From contig NZ_FOJS01000017.1 of the NCBI RefSeq assembly GCF_900111865.1, forward strand, positions 1 through 59,476: DNA of 59,476 bases, written 5' to 3'. This stretch comes from Parageobacillus thermantarcticus. Lineage in GTDB: Bacteria > Bacillota > Bacilli > Bacillales > Anoxybacillaceae. Both the position numbers and the translations under genes were made by a program. The notes beneath the pieces are model-generated. The model ran no database searches, was not told where the DNA came from, and saw only the letters and a program-made list of their open reading frames with translations. Shown piece after piece: positions 36,177 through 46,939 of this stretch (position 1 is the stretch's first letter; each line of letters opens with the position of its first letter).

Positions 36177-36524
36177 CTACGGGAATGCTAAAGCGATCGT
36201 TTTTTCCGCAAGAAGTGCCTGAATGCCACCACATTCCGTCATTTCTCTAATGTACATGTTGATTTTACCAAGTGCAAGTGCAGCGCCTAAATGGGATGAG
36301 GGCCGGCAATCATCGGATGCAGCCAGAGTACCGCCAACACGGCCGCCTATTTCCACATAAAGTGCTCCTTCAAAACATGATTGGCGAGTTTCTCTTCGTT
36401 CCACTATGATCGGATAGAAATAGCGGCGGAAACTTTCTTGTTGAACGCGAATTAATTGCGAAAAATCGTTTTTCGTGTAATTGCGTATGATCACTTTTGG
36501 CGGAGCATCGCCGTTTATACAATT
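36177..36524 (-). pseudogene. ykwB: GNAT acetyltransferase pseudogene (ykwB remnant)
   Basis: A perfect AAAGGAGG precedes an ATG at about 36524 that gives MKRIV and then a stop. In the neighbouring frame the sequence continues NGDAPPKVIIRNYTKNDF, the N-terminus of the YkwB-like GNAT family; further on, WNEEKLANHV appears in a third frame and EGALYVEIGGRVGGTLA back in the second. The gene thus has several frameshifts and an unrelated tail, and ends far short of a normal ~170+ residue protein. Its location between ptsI and mcpC repeats the B. subtilis ykwB neighbourhood. Confidence 0.7.
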
Positions 36525-36887
36525 CTTTTCATACCTCTTTGTCCTCCTTTTTATGAATGGTTACCTAAAATCATGTAGGGGTTATCTAAAGTATGGCAAT
36601 AAAAAATACTTTATTTTCTTATTTTTCTAAAATTTATGTTTGTGTTCGTTCGGATTTTTTCCTCCAAAAGTGAATAAACGGTTCCTCTCGATGTAAGCGG
36701 CGCATATTTTTGGGAATGACGCTGATCGTTTGCAAAATATATCTCGCAACCGCTTTTTCACCGCTTGTTCATAAATTATTTAATTATGAGAAGCTGCTCC
36801 TATAGACGGAAAATAATGATAAATTTTATAATAAATAAAACAAGATTCGACAAAAAATGAGAATGCGCAAAGGAGAGAAATGGAGAC
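36525..36887. other. AT-rich intergenic region upstream of mcpC
   Basis: Holds the RBS of the ykwB remnant at its left edge and presumably the mcpC promoter on the right. I found no convincing SigD motif; GACGGAAAAT near 36803-36812 is only loosely similar to a SigD -10. No gene seen. Confidence 0.4.
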
Positions 36888-38861
36888 GTGTTCAAAACAT
36901 TAAAGGCAAAACTTATCGTATTTATGGCGTTGTTAATGGTTGCTTCATTAGTGATCACTCAAATTGTCGGGGTCGTCGAAACGAAAAAAGCGATCCAAAA
37001 AGATGTCGAAAAACGCGCGCAAACAATTGTAAAAGGCGTAGTCAGGGATATTCGCAACAGCTTCCAAAGCGAGGAAAATAGTTTGCTACAAATTAGTGAA
37101 TCCTCGGTCGTAGCGAAAATGGTTAAAGATAGTAAAACATGGCCGGAACTTGACAAAGAATTTCACACATTTTTAAAAATCCATGAAAATGTGCAGCTTG
37201 CTTATATTGGCACAGCCGACAAAAAAATGTATACAACGCCGGCAATGCAGCTGCCTGATGGATATGATCCGACATCTCGTTCATGGTATAAAAAAGCGGA
37301 AGCAAATCCAGATGAAATCATTTGGACAAAGCCTTATGTCGATGAGATAACAGGAAAGAATATCGTTACATTGGCAAAAGCGGTAACCGCGAACGGGCGT
37401 GTCGTCGCTGTGATTGGGCTGGACATGACGTTAGATGCTGTCACAAAAATTGTCAATGATAGCGATGTTGGGTATGATGGCTATCCCGTTTTGATTGATC
37501 AAAGCGGAATCGCTATTGTCCACCCAAAATATAAAGGGAAAGATATGTCAGACAACCCAAGCGTCAAGCGCATGTTAGCGAATAAAAGCGGTTTCTATAC
37601 ATATACATCCGAAAATGAAAAACGGGTTATGTATTTTGACACTATCCCTGAGCTAGGATGGAAGGTTGGCGTTGTATATAAAGAGAAAGATTTGCTTGCC
37701 ATTAGCCACTCGCTCGCTTCTAAAATGTTCACAATTGCAGCTATCGCAATATTGATTGGCATCGTTATCATTTATTTCCTTTCCCGCTCGATCGTCAAAC
37801 CGGTAGTTGCGCTCCAACAACAAACTGAAAAAGTTGCGCAAGGCGATTTAACGGTACAGGTGCAAGTGAAATCAAAGGACGAAATTGGGCAATTAGCTAA
37901 TCATTTCAATTATATGACTTCGCAAGTGCGGGAGATTATTCGCCAAATAAATGAATCGGTAGCCGAACTGGCCGCTTCCGCCGATCACTTGCGTTCTGTT
38001 TCTGAGGAAACGATGGCGACGAGCGAGCAAGTTGCAGGCGCCATTAACGATATCGCGAAAGGCGCGACGGAGCAAGCTGGCGATTTAGATACGATCAACG
38101 AACGGACGGCAGCGCTTTCGCAACAAATTGAAACCGTTACGCAAGCAGCAACCAATATGCAAACGTTATCGAATGAGACAAAAGAAGCAAGTTATAACGG
38201 ACTGGAAAACTTAAATGTGCTGCAATTAAAATCGGATGAGGCGAAAAAAGAGCTGTACGCAGTGGAAAAAGTGATGAACGACTTAGTCGAAAAAATGAAA
38301 AAAATCGATGAAGTCATTCAAACGATTACAGCGATTTCTGGGCAAACGAATTTGCTTGCTTTAAACGCCAGCATCGAAGCAGCAAGAGCGGGAGAACATG
38401 GAAAAGGATTTGCCGTTGTCGCCGAAGAAGTGCGTAAGTTAGCGGAGCAATCGGCAAACGCAACGGATCTCATTCGTCAGACGATCGCGATGATTCAACA
38501 GCAAGTCGACCTTGCGATGCAGGCGCTTAGCCATTCTAAAGATATGTACGAACAGCAGCAACAAGCTGTCCATACAACTGGCGATTCGTTTTTCAAAATT
38601 GCGACAATGATGGAAGAATTAACGACCGCGATTGCTAATATTACAGATGAAGCAAGCCGGATGAACGAAAGCAAAGATGGCGTGATTGAGGCAATGCAAA
38701 GCATTTCAGCGATCGCGCAACAATCTGCCGCCGCTGCGGAGGAAGTCGCGGCATCGGCTGATAATCAATTGCAAGCATTAAGTACGGTGACGGAATCGGC
38801 GGAAAAATTAAGTGAGATGGGACGACAGTTGCAAAAGTTGGTAGAAAAATTTAAACTATAG
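36888..38861 (+). CDS. mcpC: Methyl-accepting chemotaxis protein, McpC-like
   Basis: 657 residues from GTG 36888 (TGGAGAC and AAAGGAGAG upstream). Membrane helix at ~8-27, an extracellular dCache domain (~35-275; [20 protein letters not shown] is the typical ligand-pocket block), second helix ~283-305, HAMP ~305-358, then the signalling domain with tip [18 protein letters not shown]. Length and order match B. subtilis McpC (655 aa), the receptor for many amino acids. Located after ptsI and ykwB as in B. subtilis. Confidence 0.9.
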   Translation: MFKTLKAKLIVFMALLMVASLVITQIVGVVETKKAIQKDVEKRAQTIVKGVVRDIRNSFQSEENSLLQISESSVVAKMVKDSKTWPELDKEFHTFLKIHENVQLAYIGTADKKMYTTPAMQLPDGYDPTSRSWYKKAEANPDEIIWTKPYVDEITGKNIVTLAKAVTANGRVVAVIGLDMTLDAVTKIVNDSDVGYDGYPVLIDQSGIAIVHPKYKGKDMSDNPSVKRMLANKSGFYTYTSENEKRVMYFDTIPELGWKVGVVYKEKDLLAISHSLASKMFTIAAIAILIGIVIIYFLSRSIVKPVVALQQQTEKVAQGDLTVQVQVKSKDEIGQLANHFNYMTSQVREIIRQINESVAELAASADHLRSVSEETMATSEQVAGAINDIAKGATEQAGDLDTINERTAALSQQIETVTQAATNMQTLSNETKEASYNGLENLNVLQLKSDEAKKELYAVEKVMNDLVEKMKKIDEVIQTITAISGQTNLLALNASIEAARAGEHGKGFAVVAEEVRKLAEQSANATDLIRQTIAMIQQQVDLAMQALSHSKDMYEQQQQAVHTTGDSFFKIATMMEELTTAIANITDEASRMNESKDGVIEAMQSISAIAQQSAAAAEEVAASADNQLQALSTVTESAEKLSEMGRQLQKLVEKFKL

Positions 38862-38874
38862 TCTTGTATTTTCT

Positions 38875-38902
38875 GCGGCATGCATGACATCGCCGCTTTT
38901 TT
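38875..38902 (+). terminator. Terminator of mcpC
   Basis: GCGGC / GCCGC with a 12-nt loop, then TTTTTTC. Confidence 0.75.
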
Positions 38903-39004
38903 CTTATGTTTTGTTTTAAAACTTTATTTAAAAAAATAAGTATTATATGACGATTTTTAGTTTTTAATCATCGATTTTAATGAATAATAGTGCTAAAATA
39001 TAGA

Positions 39005-39020
39005 TTGAAAACGTTTATAA
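39005..39020. promoter_or_regulatory. Probable CcpA cre site upstream of odhA
   Basis: TTGAAAACGTTTATAA fits the cre consensus WTGNNARCGNWWWCAW with one mismatch (T for C). It lies just before the structured odhA leader; an upstream TTTAAT-17-TATAGA could be the promoter. Confidence 0.55.
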
Positions 39021-39037
39021 CGTTATTTCTTTGTTTG

Positions 39038-39118
39038 TTTGGGAACAATGGATGGCGAGCGATATGCTCCGCTTCGTAGTTTTGCTATATGCGCGGAGCA
39101 GGCTCGACTATTCCCAAA
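39038..39118 (+). promoter_or_regulatory. Large nested stem in the odhA leader
   Basis: Three collinear stems: TTTGGGAA/TTCCCAAA (39038-39045, 39111-39118), CGAGC/GCTCG (39056-39060, 39102-39106) and GCTCCGC/GCGGAGC (39066-39072, 39093-39099), with asymmetric internal loops and a 20-nt apical loop. No T-run follows, so it is not a simple terminator. It ends 29 nt before the odhA start codon. No T-box or known riboswitch signature was recognised. Confidence 0.7.
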
Positions 39119-39147
39119 TGAATGAAAATAGTTGGAGGTCTTTCAAA

Positions 39148-42006
39148 ATGGCAAAGCAAACGATGAGCTACGCAGAACCATGGAGTCAGTTTTATGGTCC
39201 GAACCTTGGATACGTGATGGAAATGTATGAGCAGTATCTAGAGGATCCGGACAGCGTAGACCCCGAATTGAAGCAGTTATTTGAACAGTGGGGGGCGCCG
39301 ACAACGGAAACAGAACGGTTTGAGTATAGCGAAAGCGCCGCCAAAACTCATCAAACGTTCCGTCTTCCTGAGAATCCGACGATATTTAGCAAACTCGTCG
39401 CTGCTGTAAAACTAGCTGACAACATTCGTCATTACGGTCATCTCGCTGCGGATGTCAACCCATTAAACAACCAAAATAAAGATACGCGCCGCATCGAGTT
39501 AAGCGAATTTGACTTAACGGAAGAAGATTTAAAAGAAATTCCGGTTCCGTTTATTTGCCCGCACGCACCTTCGCATGTCCGTAATGGATTGGATGCAATT
39601 AATCATTTACGGAAAATATATACAGATAAAATTGCTTTTGAATTTTCGCAAGTACATAACTTAGAAGAAAAAAACTGGTTAATTAAGGAAATTGAATCAG
39701 GGGCATATTACCCAAGTTTATCGAATGAAGAAAAGGTAGCGTTGCTTCGTCGCCTTACGGAAGTGGAAGGATTTGAAAAGTTTCTTCATCGCACGTTTGT
39801 CGGACAAAAGCGTTTTTCCATCGAAGGATTGGATTCGATGGTTCCGCTGTTGGACGAACTTGTCCGCCATTCCATTGAAAATGAAGTGAAAGCGATTAAT
39901 ATCGGCATGGCGCACCGCGGACGCTTAAACGTGCTCGCCCACGTTCTCGGCAAGCCGTATGAAATGATTTTTGCTGAGTTCCAACATGCGGAAAGCAAGG
40001 ATTTCATCCCGTCGGAAGGATCAGTAGCAATCACATACGGATGGACAGGAGACGTAAAATACCATTTGGGAGCAGCACGCCGCTTGCGCAACAAAAATGA
40101 GCATACGATGAGAATTACGTTGGCGAACAACCCGAGCCATCTGGAAGTCGTCAGCCCAGTTGTTTTAGGGTTTACGCGCGCTGCACAAGAGGATCGCTCG
40201 AAAGCGGGCGTACCATCTCAAGACACGGATTCGTCGTTCGCCATTATGATTCACGGGGACGCGGCGTTTCCTGGGCAAGGAATTGTGGCGGAAACATTGA
40301 ATTTAAGCCGTCTGCGTGGATATCAGACAGGTGGATCGATTCATATTATTGCAAACAATATGATCGGCTTCACAACAGAAAGTTATGATTCTCGTTCCAC
40401 GAAATACGCGTCTGACATCGCAAAAGGCTATGAAATACCGATTGTGCATGTGAACGCCGACGATCCGGAAGCGTGTTTGGCAGCGGCAAACCTTGCGTTT
40501 AAATACCGCCAGCGCTTCAAAAAAGATTTTGTGATCGATTTAATTGGCTACCGCCGCTTCGGTCATAACGAAATGGATGAGCCGATGGCGACAAACCCAA
40601 CAATGTATAACATCATTCAACAGCATCCAACAGTTCGCCAGCTTTATGCGCAAAAGTTGATAGAAAAAGGAATTGTTACAAAAGAAGCGGTAGAAGAAAT
40701 GGAACGGGCAGTTGCCGAGCGGTTGAAAATCGCATACGAAAAAGTTCCGAAAGACGAGTCAAAACTTGATTTTATCATGGATCCGCCGAAGCCGGTGGCA
40801 AGAAAATTTCCATTTGTAAAAACGGCTGTAGAAAAAGACGTATTGCGCCGGTTGAATGGAGAGTTATTGCAGTTTCCTTCTAATTTCCATGTGTTTAATA
40901 AGCTAGAACGCATTTTAAAACGCCGCGACGGCGTGTTTGACGGCAAAGGGAAAATTGACTGGGCGCATGCGGAAATTCTCGCTTTCGCGACGATTTTGCG
41001 CGATGGTGTTCCAATCCGGCTTACCGGCCAAGATTCGCAGCGCGGTACGTTTGCCCAACGCCATCTTGTGTTGCATGATGTGAAAACAGGCGAAGAATTT
41101 GTGCCGCTTCATCATATTAGTGAAGCGAACGCCTCGTTTGTTGTTTACAATAGCCCGCTGACGGAAGCGGCAGTGCTTGGCTATGAATACGGATATAACG
41201 TCTTTGCGCCGGAAACGCTCGTTTTATGGGAAGCGCAATTCGGCGATTTCGCGAATATGGCGCAAGTGATGTTTGACCAGTTTATTTCGTCTGGACGGGC
41301 GAAATGGGGGCAAAAATCCGGCCTTGTCATGTTGCTTCCGCACGGGTATGAAGGGCAAGGTCCAGAACATTCGAGCGGCCGCTTAGAACGGTTTTTGCAA
41401 TTAGCGGCGGAAAATAACTGGACGGTAGCGAACTTATCCACATCTGCACAATATTTCCATATTTTGCGTCGGCAAGCTAGCATTTTGCAATGGGAGGAAG
41501 TGCGCCCGTTAGTGCTGATGACGCCGAAAAGCTTGTTGCGGCATCCGCTAGCTGCTTCGGATGTGGAAGAGTTTACGAACGGCCAATTCCACCCTGTGCT
41601 TGAACAAAAAGGGCTTGGCGAAAACCGCGAGAAAGTGGAAAGAATCATTTTATGCACTGGAAAGTTGGCGATTGATTTAGAGGAACAAATCAATAAAATG
41701 GAAGGATTAGATTGGCTCCATGTCGTGCGCATTGAAGAATTGTACCCATTCCCGAAAGAAGAATTGCAAGCGATTTTAGCGCGCTATCCGAACGTAAAGG
41801 AAATCGTATGGGTTCAAGAAGAACCGCAAAACATGGGAAGCTGGTGTTATGTCGAACCGAAATTGCGTGAAATCGCTCCAGATGGGGTAGATGTAAGTTA
41901 CATCGGAAGACGCAGACGGGCGAGCCCTGCAGAAGGCGATCCTGTCGTTCATAAAAAAGAGCAAGAGCGTATCATTCAATGTGCATTAACGAAAAAAGAA
42001 CAATAA
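39148..42006 (+). CDS. odhA: 2-oxoglutarate dehydrogenase E1 component
   Basis: 952 residues from ATG 39148, 9 nt after GGAGG; the frame is open further upstream through the leader stem but without an RBS. Thiamine-diphosphate decarboxylase of the TCA cycle that feeds succinyl groups to OdhB. N-terminal helical segment (~1-110), then TPP domain with [11 protein letters not shown] and [12 protein letters not shown] (Mg-TPP motif) and the conserved [12 protein letters not shown]; transketolase-like pyrimidine domain ~590-790 with RGTFAQRH; C-terminal domain to 952. Length close to B. subtilis OdhA (944). Confidence 0.97.
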   Translation: MAKQTMSYAEPWSQFYGPNLGYVMEMYEQYLEDPDSVDPELKQLFEQWGAPTTETERFEYSESAAKTHQTFRLPENPTIFSKLVAAVKLADNIRHYGHLAADVNPLNNQNKDTRRIELSEFDLTEEDLKEIPVPFICPHAPSHVRNGLDAINHLRKIYTDKIAFEFSQVHNLEEKNWLIKEIESGAYYPSLSNEEKVALLRRLTEVEGFEKFLHRTFVGQKRFSIEGLDSMVPLLDELVRHSIENEVKAINIGMAHRGRLNVLAHVLGKPYEMIFAEFQHAESKDFIPSEGSVAITYGWTGDVKYHLGAARRLRNKNEHTMRITLANNPSHLEVVSPVVLGFTRAAQEDRSKAGVPSQDTDSSFAIMIHGDAAFPGQGIVAETLNLSRLRGYQTGGSIHIIANNMIGFTTESYDSRSTKYASDIAKGYEIPIVHVNADDPEACLAAANLAFKYRQRFKKDFVIDLIGYRRFGHNEMDEPMATNPTMYNIIQQHPTVRQLYAQKLIEKGIVTKEAVEEMERAVAERLKIAYEKVPKDESKLDFIMDPPKPVARKFPFVKTAVEKDVLRRLNGELLQFPSNFHVFNKLERILKRRDGVFDGKGKIDWAHAEILAFATILRDGVPIRLTGQDSQRGTFAQRHLVLHDVKTGEEFVPLHHISEANASFVVYNSPLTEAAVLGYEYGYNVFAPETLVLWEAQFGDFANMAQVMFDQFISSGRAKWGQKSGLVMLLPHGYEGQGPEHSSGRLERFLQLAAENNWTVANLSTSAQYFHILRRQASILQWEEVRPLVLMTPKSLLRHPLAASDVEEFTNGQFHPVLEQKGLGENREKVERIILCTGKLAIDLEEQINKMEGLDWLHVVRIEELYPFPKEELQAILARYPNVKEIVWVQEEPQNMGSWCYVEPKLREIAPDGVDVSYIGRRRRASPAEGDPVVHKKEQERIIQCALTKKEQ

Positions 42007-42032
42007 TTGCAAGATTTAGGGAGGTCATCAAC

Positions 42033-43307
42033 GTGGCTGAAGTCAAAGTTCCAGAATTAGCAGAATCAATTACGGAAGGGACCATCGCGCAATGGTTGAA
42101 AAAACCTGGTGATTATGTAGAAAAGGGCGAATCGATTTGCGAATTGGAAACAGATAAAGTAAATGTGGAAATTATGGCAGAGGAATCAGGAGTGTTGCAA
42201 CAAATTTTGGCGAACGAAGGCGATACCGTCGCAGTCGGACAAGCTATTGCGGTAATCGGCGAAGGACAAGCGGCTGCACCTGCTGCTCAAGAAGAGCAAA
42301 AACAACAAGAAAAACAAAAACAAGCGGCAGCAGCACAAGAAACGAAAGTGGAAACCGAAGAAAAACGTGAACAGCCAGCAGCAGCGGCAAGCCAGCCGAC
42401 GCAGCGCCCAGTTGCTTCGCCGGCAGCGCGAAAAATCGCAAGAGAAAAGGGGATCGATTTAACGCAAGTTCCTACAGTCGATCCGTTAGGTCGCGTCCGC
42501 AAACAAGATGTTGAATCATTTGCGCAACAACAATCAAGACCGCAAGCGACGCCAGCCGCACAGGTTTCACAACCGGCGCCATCGACAGTGAAACAAGATG
42601 ACGGCAAGCCGGTCGTCCGCGAAAAAATGTCGCGCCGCCGTCAGACGATCGCCAAACGTTTATTGGAAGTAACGCAATCTACGGCAATGTTGACGACATT
42701 TAATGAAATCGATATGTCAGCGGTTATAGAATTGCGAAAACGGAAAAAAGACAAATTTTTCGAAGAGCACGATGTGCGCCTTGGGTTTATGTCTTTCTTC
42801 GTGAAAGCAGCCGTAGCGGCATTGAAAAAATATCCTTACGTCAATGCGGAAATTCAAGGTGATGAAATTATTTTGAAAAAATACTACGACATTGGTGTCG
42901 CTGTTTCAACAGACGAAGGATTAGTTGTTCCGGTTGTGCGCGACTGTGATCGGAAAAACTTTGCCGAAATCGAACGAGATATTGCCGAACTGGCGGCGAA
43001 AGCGCGCAGCAATAAACTATCGCTAAGCGATTTGCAAGGCGGAACGTTTACGATCACAAACGGTGGGGTGTTTGGTTCGCTGTTTTCCACGCCGCTTCTT
43101 AACGGACCGCAAGTCGGTATTTTGGGAATGCACGCGATTAAACTTCGTCCTGTTGCAGTCGACGAAGAACGAATCGAAAATCGTCCGATGATGTATGTGG
43201 CGCTATCATATGACCACCGAATTATTGATGGAAAAGAAGCAGTTGGCTTCTTAAAAACAATCAAAGACTTGATCGAAAACCCAGAAGATCTTTTATTAGA
43301 AAGTTAA
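42033..43307 (+). CDS. odhB: Dihydrolipoyl succinyltransferase (OdhB, E2)
   Basis: 424 residues from GTG 42033 (GGGAGG). Lipoyl domain 1-77 with Lys42 (ETDKVNVE); Ala/Gln/Glu-rich flexible linker ~80-125; E1/E3-binding domain ~138-175 ([20 protein letters not shown]); catalytic domain ~200-424 with His395 and Asp399 (DHRIIDG). Core of the 2-oxoglutarate dehydrogenase complex. 26 nt after odhA; terminator right behind. The shared E3 (lipoamide dehydrogenase) is not in this window. Confidence 0.97.
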   Translation: MAEVKVPELAESITEGTIAQWLKKPGDYVEKGESICELETDKVNVEIMAEESGVLQQILANEGDTVAVGQAIAVIGEGQAAAPAAQEEQKQQEKQKQAAAAQETKVETEEKREQPAAAASQPTQRPVASPAARKIAREKGIDLTQVPTVDPLGRVRKQDVESFAQQQSRPQATPAAQVSQPAPSTVKQDDGKPVVREKMSRRRQTIAKRLLEVTQSTAMLTTFNEIDMSAVIELRKRKKDKFFEEHDVRLGFMSFFVKAAVAALKKYPYVNAEIQGDEIILKKYYDIGVAVSTDEGLVVPVVRDCDRKNFAEIERDIAELAAKARSNKLSLSDLQGGTFTITNGGVFGSLFSTPLLNGPQVGILGMHAIKLRPVAVDEERIENRPMMYVALSYDHRIIDGKEAVGFLKTIKDLIENPEDLLLES

Positions 43308-43308
43308 G

Positions 43309-43361
43309 AAAAAGGGAGGCAGACTCCGAAAAAACATCTCTTTGGAGTCTCCTCCTTTTTC
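43309..43361 (+). terminator. Terminator of odhAB
   Basis: AAAAGGGAGG-AGACTCC pairs with GGAGTCT-CCTCCTTTT, then TTCC. The rest of 43362-43708 shows no gene. Confidence 0.85.
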
Positions 43362-43708
43362 CGATTCATGAATGCTTAAAAGGAACGGTTCGTTTAATTT
43401 TAACGAAAATGAGACAAGAAGGGATAGCTCCTCTAATAATGGAGAGAAGTGTTCAGCTTTTTTGTGGCGTTCATTTCGTTGCTGCAAAAAATTTTGAACG
43501 ATGACGTTCTGGCTATAGAAGGCGAATATGAAATGAGTTAACCGTGCGCGAAAACGTGTTTTAAGTGACGCAAATAAAGAATGGAGATATTTCGAGTAAT
43601 GCGTGATAATGCTAAGTGAACCGCTTTTTGATTTGTAAAGAAGGAAAAGGAGAAAAACGTGACGAAATCATTTTAATAAAAAACATTTATAATGGAGGAG
43701 GAAAAGCT

Positions 43709-44494
43709 ATGGAGTTGCGTTTATCAGGGAAAACGGCGCTTGTTGTCGCATCCAGTCAAGGTCTTGGCAAAGCAATTGCCCGTCAGCTTGTGCTTGAAGG
43801 GGCAAATGTCATGATTACAAGCCGAAACGAAGAAAAACTGCAAGAAGTTGAACAAGAGTTGCGTGACTTACATAAAGGAAAAATTACCCACGTTCAAGCG
43901 GATATTACGAAGGCAGAAGATATTCGTCGCCTTGTGCAAAAAACGGTAGACGCTTACGGAACGATTGATTTGTTGGTGAACAACGCTGGGGGACCACCTG
44001 CGGGAACGTTCGAAACGATCAGTGACGAAGATTGGTACCATGCGTTTGAATTGAATTTGCTTAGCTATATCCGCGTGATTCGCGAAGCGCTTCCGTACTT
44101 AAAGAAAAAAGGAGGAAAAATCGTCAACATCGCTTCTTCTTCTATTAAGGAACCGATTCCGGGATTAATTTTATCGAATACATTCCGCACAGGCATCGTC
44201 GGTTTGACGAAAACATTGGCTGCAGAGTTCGCGCCGTATAATATTTTAATTAATACGGTCGCGCCGGGGCGAATTGCAACAGAAAGAGTCGCATTTCTAG
44301 ATAAAATCAATGCGGAAAAATTAGGAATTTCGAAAGAGGAAATGGAGGCGCGCATGAAAAGTGCAATTCCGCTTGGCCGTTACGGTACGCCGGAGGAATT
44401 TGCCAACGTCGTTACATTCCTTCTTTCAGAAGCTAATTCGTATATCACCGGCCAATCCCTCATTGTTGACGGTGGAATGGTAAAAGCGATTTAA
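43709..44494 (+). CDS. BKR-like SDR with altered catalytic residues
   Basis: 261 residues from ATG 43709 (GGAGGAGG). The fold is clearly SDR/FabG-like: SSQGLGKAIA replaces the usual TGxxxGIG, NNAGG is present, the catalytic serine region IASSSIK is kept, and the end is YITGQSLIVDGGM. At the YxxxK position the sequence reads SNTFR (in ILSNTFRTGIVG), so both catalytic Tyr and Lys are substituted. It fits the known BKR_like SDR subgroup that lacks a perfect cofactor motif and tetrad. It may be a reductase with different chemistry or a non-catalytic binder. First gene of the acyl-CoA block. Confidence 0.85.
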   Translation: MELRLSGKTALVVASSQGLGKAIARQLVLEGANVMITSRNEEKLQEVEQELRDLHKGKITHVQADITKAEDIRRLVQKTVDAYGTIDLLVNNAGGPPAGTFETISDEDWYHAFELNLLSYIRVIREALPYLKKKGGKIVNIASSSIKEPIPGLILSNTFRTGIVGLTKTLAAEFAPYNILINTVAPGRIATERVAFLDKINAEKLGISKEEMEARMKSAIPLGRYGTPEEFANVVTFLLSEANSYITGQSLIVDGGMVKAI

Positions 44495-44707
44495 TAAAGA
44501 TGAACGTGTTTTCGTGTGCAGGTGCGCGGATAATTAGTGAAAATAAAATCGCCGCGGGGCTTTTTATGGATTTTTCCAGTAGATTTGGCGTCTTTTTCAT
44601 ACACGAAAATTCTAATATTGCTGGAATCGACGAAAATTTTTGCATGCAGATGAAGCGAATAGGGATATTTTTTGTGACGAATTCGTCATAGGGAGGGGAA
44701 CAAGACG

Positions 44708-45574
44708 GTGAAAACAATCGGATTTATCGGCCTTGGCGTAATGGGGAAAAGCATGGCACGCAATTTGCTAAAAGCTGGTTATCCTCTGCTTGTTTATACG
44801 CGGACGAAAGAGAAAGCGGATGATCTCATTGCAGAGGGAGCTGTTTGGAAACAAACAGTCGCTCAGCTTGCCAAGGAAGCGGATGTTGTCATTACGATGG
44901 TTGGATATCCAAAAGACGTCGAAGAAGTATATTTTGGCGAAGAAGGAATACTGGCAAACGTGAAAGAAGGTACATATGTGATCGATATGACGACATCCAC
45001 TCCATCGCTCGCTGAAAAAATTTATCAAGCGGCGAAGGAGCGGAATGTTTATGCGCTTGATGCTCCCGTTTCTGGCGGGGATATTGGCGCGAAAGAAGGA
45101 AAATTGACGATTATGGTCGGCGGAGATGAAGAAGTATTTTCTGCGTGCAAACCAATTTTAGAAAGATTGGGGACGAATATTGTTCTCCAAGGAAAAGCCG
45201 GCGCCGGCCAGCACGCGAAAATGTGCAATCAAATTGCGATCGCGTCGAACATGATTGGCGTTTGTGAGGCGTTGGCATACGCAAAGCGTTCGGGATTAGA
45301 TCCGTTAAAAGTATTGGAAAGCATTTCGCAAGGTGCGGCAGGAAGCTGGTCGTTGAGCAATTTGGCGCCCCGTATGCTCGCGGGAGATTTTCAGCCAGGC
45401 TTTTATGTGAAACATTTTATTAAAGATATGAAAATCGCGCTAGAAGAAGCGGAAAAAATGAATTTGCAGCTGCCAGGGCTGGCGCTTGCGAAATCGATGT
45501 ACGAAGAACTGGCAAAAGCGGGAGAGGAAAACAGCGGCACGCAAGCTTTATATAAGCGGTACGTTCAAGAATGA
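44708..45574 (+). CDS. ykwC: Beta-hydroxyacid dehydrogenase family oxidoreductase (YkwC)
   Basis: 288 residues from GTG 44708 (GGGAGGGG). Rossmann motif GFIGLGVMG (4-12), substrate-binding DAPVSGGDIGA near 118-128, catalytic lysine in GQHAKMCNQI near 170. NAD(P)-dependent oxidation of a 3-hydroxyacid such as 3-hydroxyisobutyrate or tartronate semialdehyde reduction; YkwC's substrate is unsettled. In B. subtilis ykwC follows mcpC and ykwB; here odhAB and one SDR are inserted between. Confidence 0.9.
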   Translation: MKTIGFIGLGVMGKSMARNLLKAGYPLLVYTRTKEKADDLIAEGAVWKQTVAQLAKEADVVITMVGYPKDVEEVYFGEEGILANVKEGTYVIDMTTSTPSLAEKIYQAAKERNVYALDAPVSGGDIGAKEGKLTIMVGGDEEVFSACKPILERLGTNIVLQGKAGAGQHAKMCNQIAIASNMIGVCEALAYAKRSGLDPLKVLESISQGAAGSWSLSNLAPRMLAGDFQPGFYVKHFIKDMKIALEEAEKMNLQLPGLALAKSMYEELAKAGEENSGTQALYKRYVQE

Positions 45575-45575
45575 A

Positions 45576-45610
45576 AAGGCATCATCCTCTTTATGATGAT
45601 GTCTTTTTTT
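45576..45610 (+). terminator. Terminator of ykwC
   Basis: GGCATCATC / GATGATGTC stem, then TTTTTTT. Confidence 0.88.
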
Positions 45611-45635
45611 GTTATTTGTTATTTATCTAAAAATA

Positions 45636-45696
45636 TTGAATATTTTTATAAATAGAGGTATAGTAAAAGTAGAACTACATACTAACCGGTTAGTAT
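45636..45696 (+). promoter_or_regulatory. Promoter and palindromic operator of the acyl-CoA dehydrogenase operon
   Basis: TTGAAT (45636-45641) and TATAGT (45659-45664) with a 17-bp spacer, followed by the perfect 18-bp palindrome ATACTAACCGGTTAGTAT (45679-45696) just after the expected start point. A 15/18 identical copy lies before the kinase gene (50149-50166). The likely binder is the TetR protein at 49470-50051. Confidence 0.75.
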
Positions 45697-45712
45697 AAAG
45701 GGAGGGGAATAT

Positions 45713-46921
45713 ATGGATTTTTCTTATTCGCCGAAAGTGAAAGAACTGTTAAAAAAATTAAGCGTTTTCATGGAAGATTATATTTATCCAAATGAAAAAG
45801 TGTATGAAGAACAGCTGAATGCGCAAGAATCGCGATGGTCTGCCGTTCCGCCGATTATCGAAGAATTAAAAGCAAAGGCGAAAAAAGAAGGGTTATGGAA
45901 TTTATTTTTGCCGGACAGTGAATATGGAGCAGGGCTGACAAATTTGGAGTATGCGCCGCTTTGCGAGATGATGGGGCGCTCCCTCATCGCCCCGGAAGTG
46001 TTTAATTGCAATGCTCCTGATACGGGAAATATGGAAGTGCTCGTTCGTTATGGAACGGAGGAGCAGAAGAAAAAGTGGCTGATTCCATTGCTAAACGGAG
46101 AGATTCGCTCATGCTTTTCGATGACGGAACCGGATGTTGCGTCAAGCGATGCGACGAACATCAGTGCGAGCATCGTCCGCGATGGTGACGAATATGTGAT
46201 TACAGGGCGAAAGTGGTGGTCATCTGGAGCCGGCGATCCACGGTGCAAAATCGCGATTGTCATGGGAAAAACAAATCCAGATGCGCCAAGACACGAACAA
46301 CAATCGATGATTCTTGTGCCGCTTGATACACCCGGAGTGAAAATCGAACGGATGCTTCCGGTGTTTGGATACGACCATGCACCGCACGGCCATGCCGAAA
46401 TTACGTATGACCATGTTCGCGTGCCAAAAGAAAATATTATTTGGGAGGAAGGAAAGGGATTTGCCATTGCGCAAGGGCGTCTCGGCCCAGGACGCATTCA
46501 CCATTGCATGCGGCTCATCGGTGCGGCAGAGAGGGCGCTTGAGTTGATGTGCCAGCGTGTGCAAAAGCGGGTGGCGTTCGGAAAACCGCTGGCGGAACAA
46601 GGGGTTATCCGTGATTGGATTGCCCAATCGCGCGTTGAGATTGAACAAGCGCGGCTGCTTACATTAAAAGCGGCGTATATGATGGATACAGTTGGAAATA
46701 AAGCGGCGAAAAAAGAAATTGCGATGATTAAGGTAGTTGCGCCAAATGTAGCGTTAAAAGTAATTGACCGCGCGATTCAAGCGTTTGGCGCGGCGGGAAT
46801 TAGCAACGATTTTCCGCTCGCGGCACACTGGGCAAATGCGCGTACGCTGCGTCTTGCCGATGGACCGGATGAAGTGCATAAGGAACAGATCGCTAAATTA
46901 GAATTGCGACAATATCAATAA
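45713..46921 (+). CDS. Acyl-CoA dehydrogenase, ACAD11-like
   Basis: 402 residues from ATG 45713 (GGGAGGGG). FAD-dependent alpha-beta-dehydrogenation of acyl-CoA: helical N-terminal domain, middle beta-domain with [16 protein letters not shown] and [13 protein letters not shown]-terminal helical domain with [20 protein letters not shown] and the FAD/dimer motif QAFGAAGIS. The GRIHHCMR and GRKWWSSGA blocks are typical of the ACAD10/ACAD11 branch rather than of short-chain enzymes. Begins a three-gene operon with an SDR (18-nt gap) and a CoA ligase (21-nt gap). Together with the kinase at 50311 it looks like a split ACAD11. Confidence 0.9.
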   Translation: MDFSYSPKVKELLKKLSVFMEDYIYPNEKVYEEQLNAQESRWSAVPPIIEELKAKAKKEGLWNLFLPDSEYGAGLTNLEYAPLCEMMGRSLIAPEVFNCNAPDTGNMEVLVRYGTEEQKKKWLIPLLNGEIRSCFSMTEPDVASSDATNISASIVRDGDEYVITGRKWWSSGAGDPRCKIAIVMGKTNPDAPRHEQQSMILVPLDTPGVKIERMLPVFGYDHAPHGHAEITYDHVRVPKENIIWEEGKGFAIAQGRLGPGRIHHCMRLIGAAERALELMCQRVQKRVAFGKPLAEQGVIRDWIAQSRVEIEQARLLTLKAAYMMDTVGNKAAKKEIAMIKVVAPNVALKVIDRAIQAFGAAGISNDFPLAAHWANARTLRLADGPDEVHKEQIAKLELRQYQ

Positions 46922-46939
46922 TAAAAGGAGAGAATCAAG

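Noticed and set aside
36780-36850. Possible SigD flagellar promoter for mcpC
   Set aside because: GACGGAAAAT is a poor match to GCCGATAT and no TAAA box is at the right distance.
39031-39147. In-frame upstream extension of odhA through the leader stem
   Set aside because: No RBS for the upstream starts; GGAGG is correctly spaced only for ATG 39148, where homologues begin.
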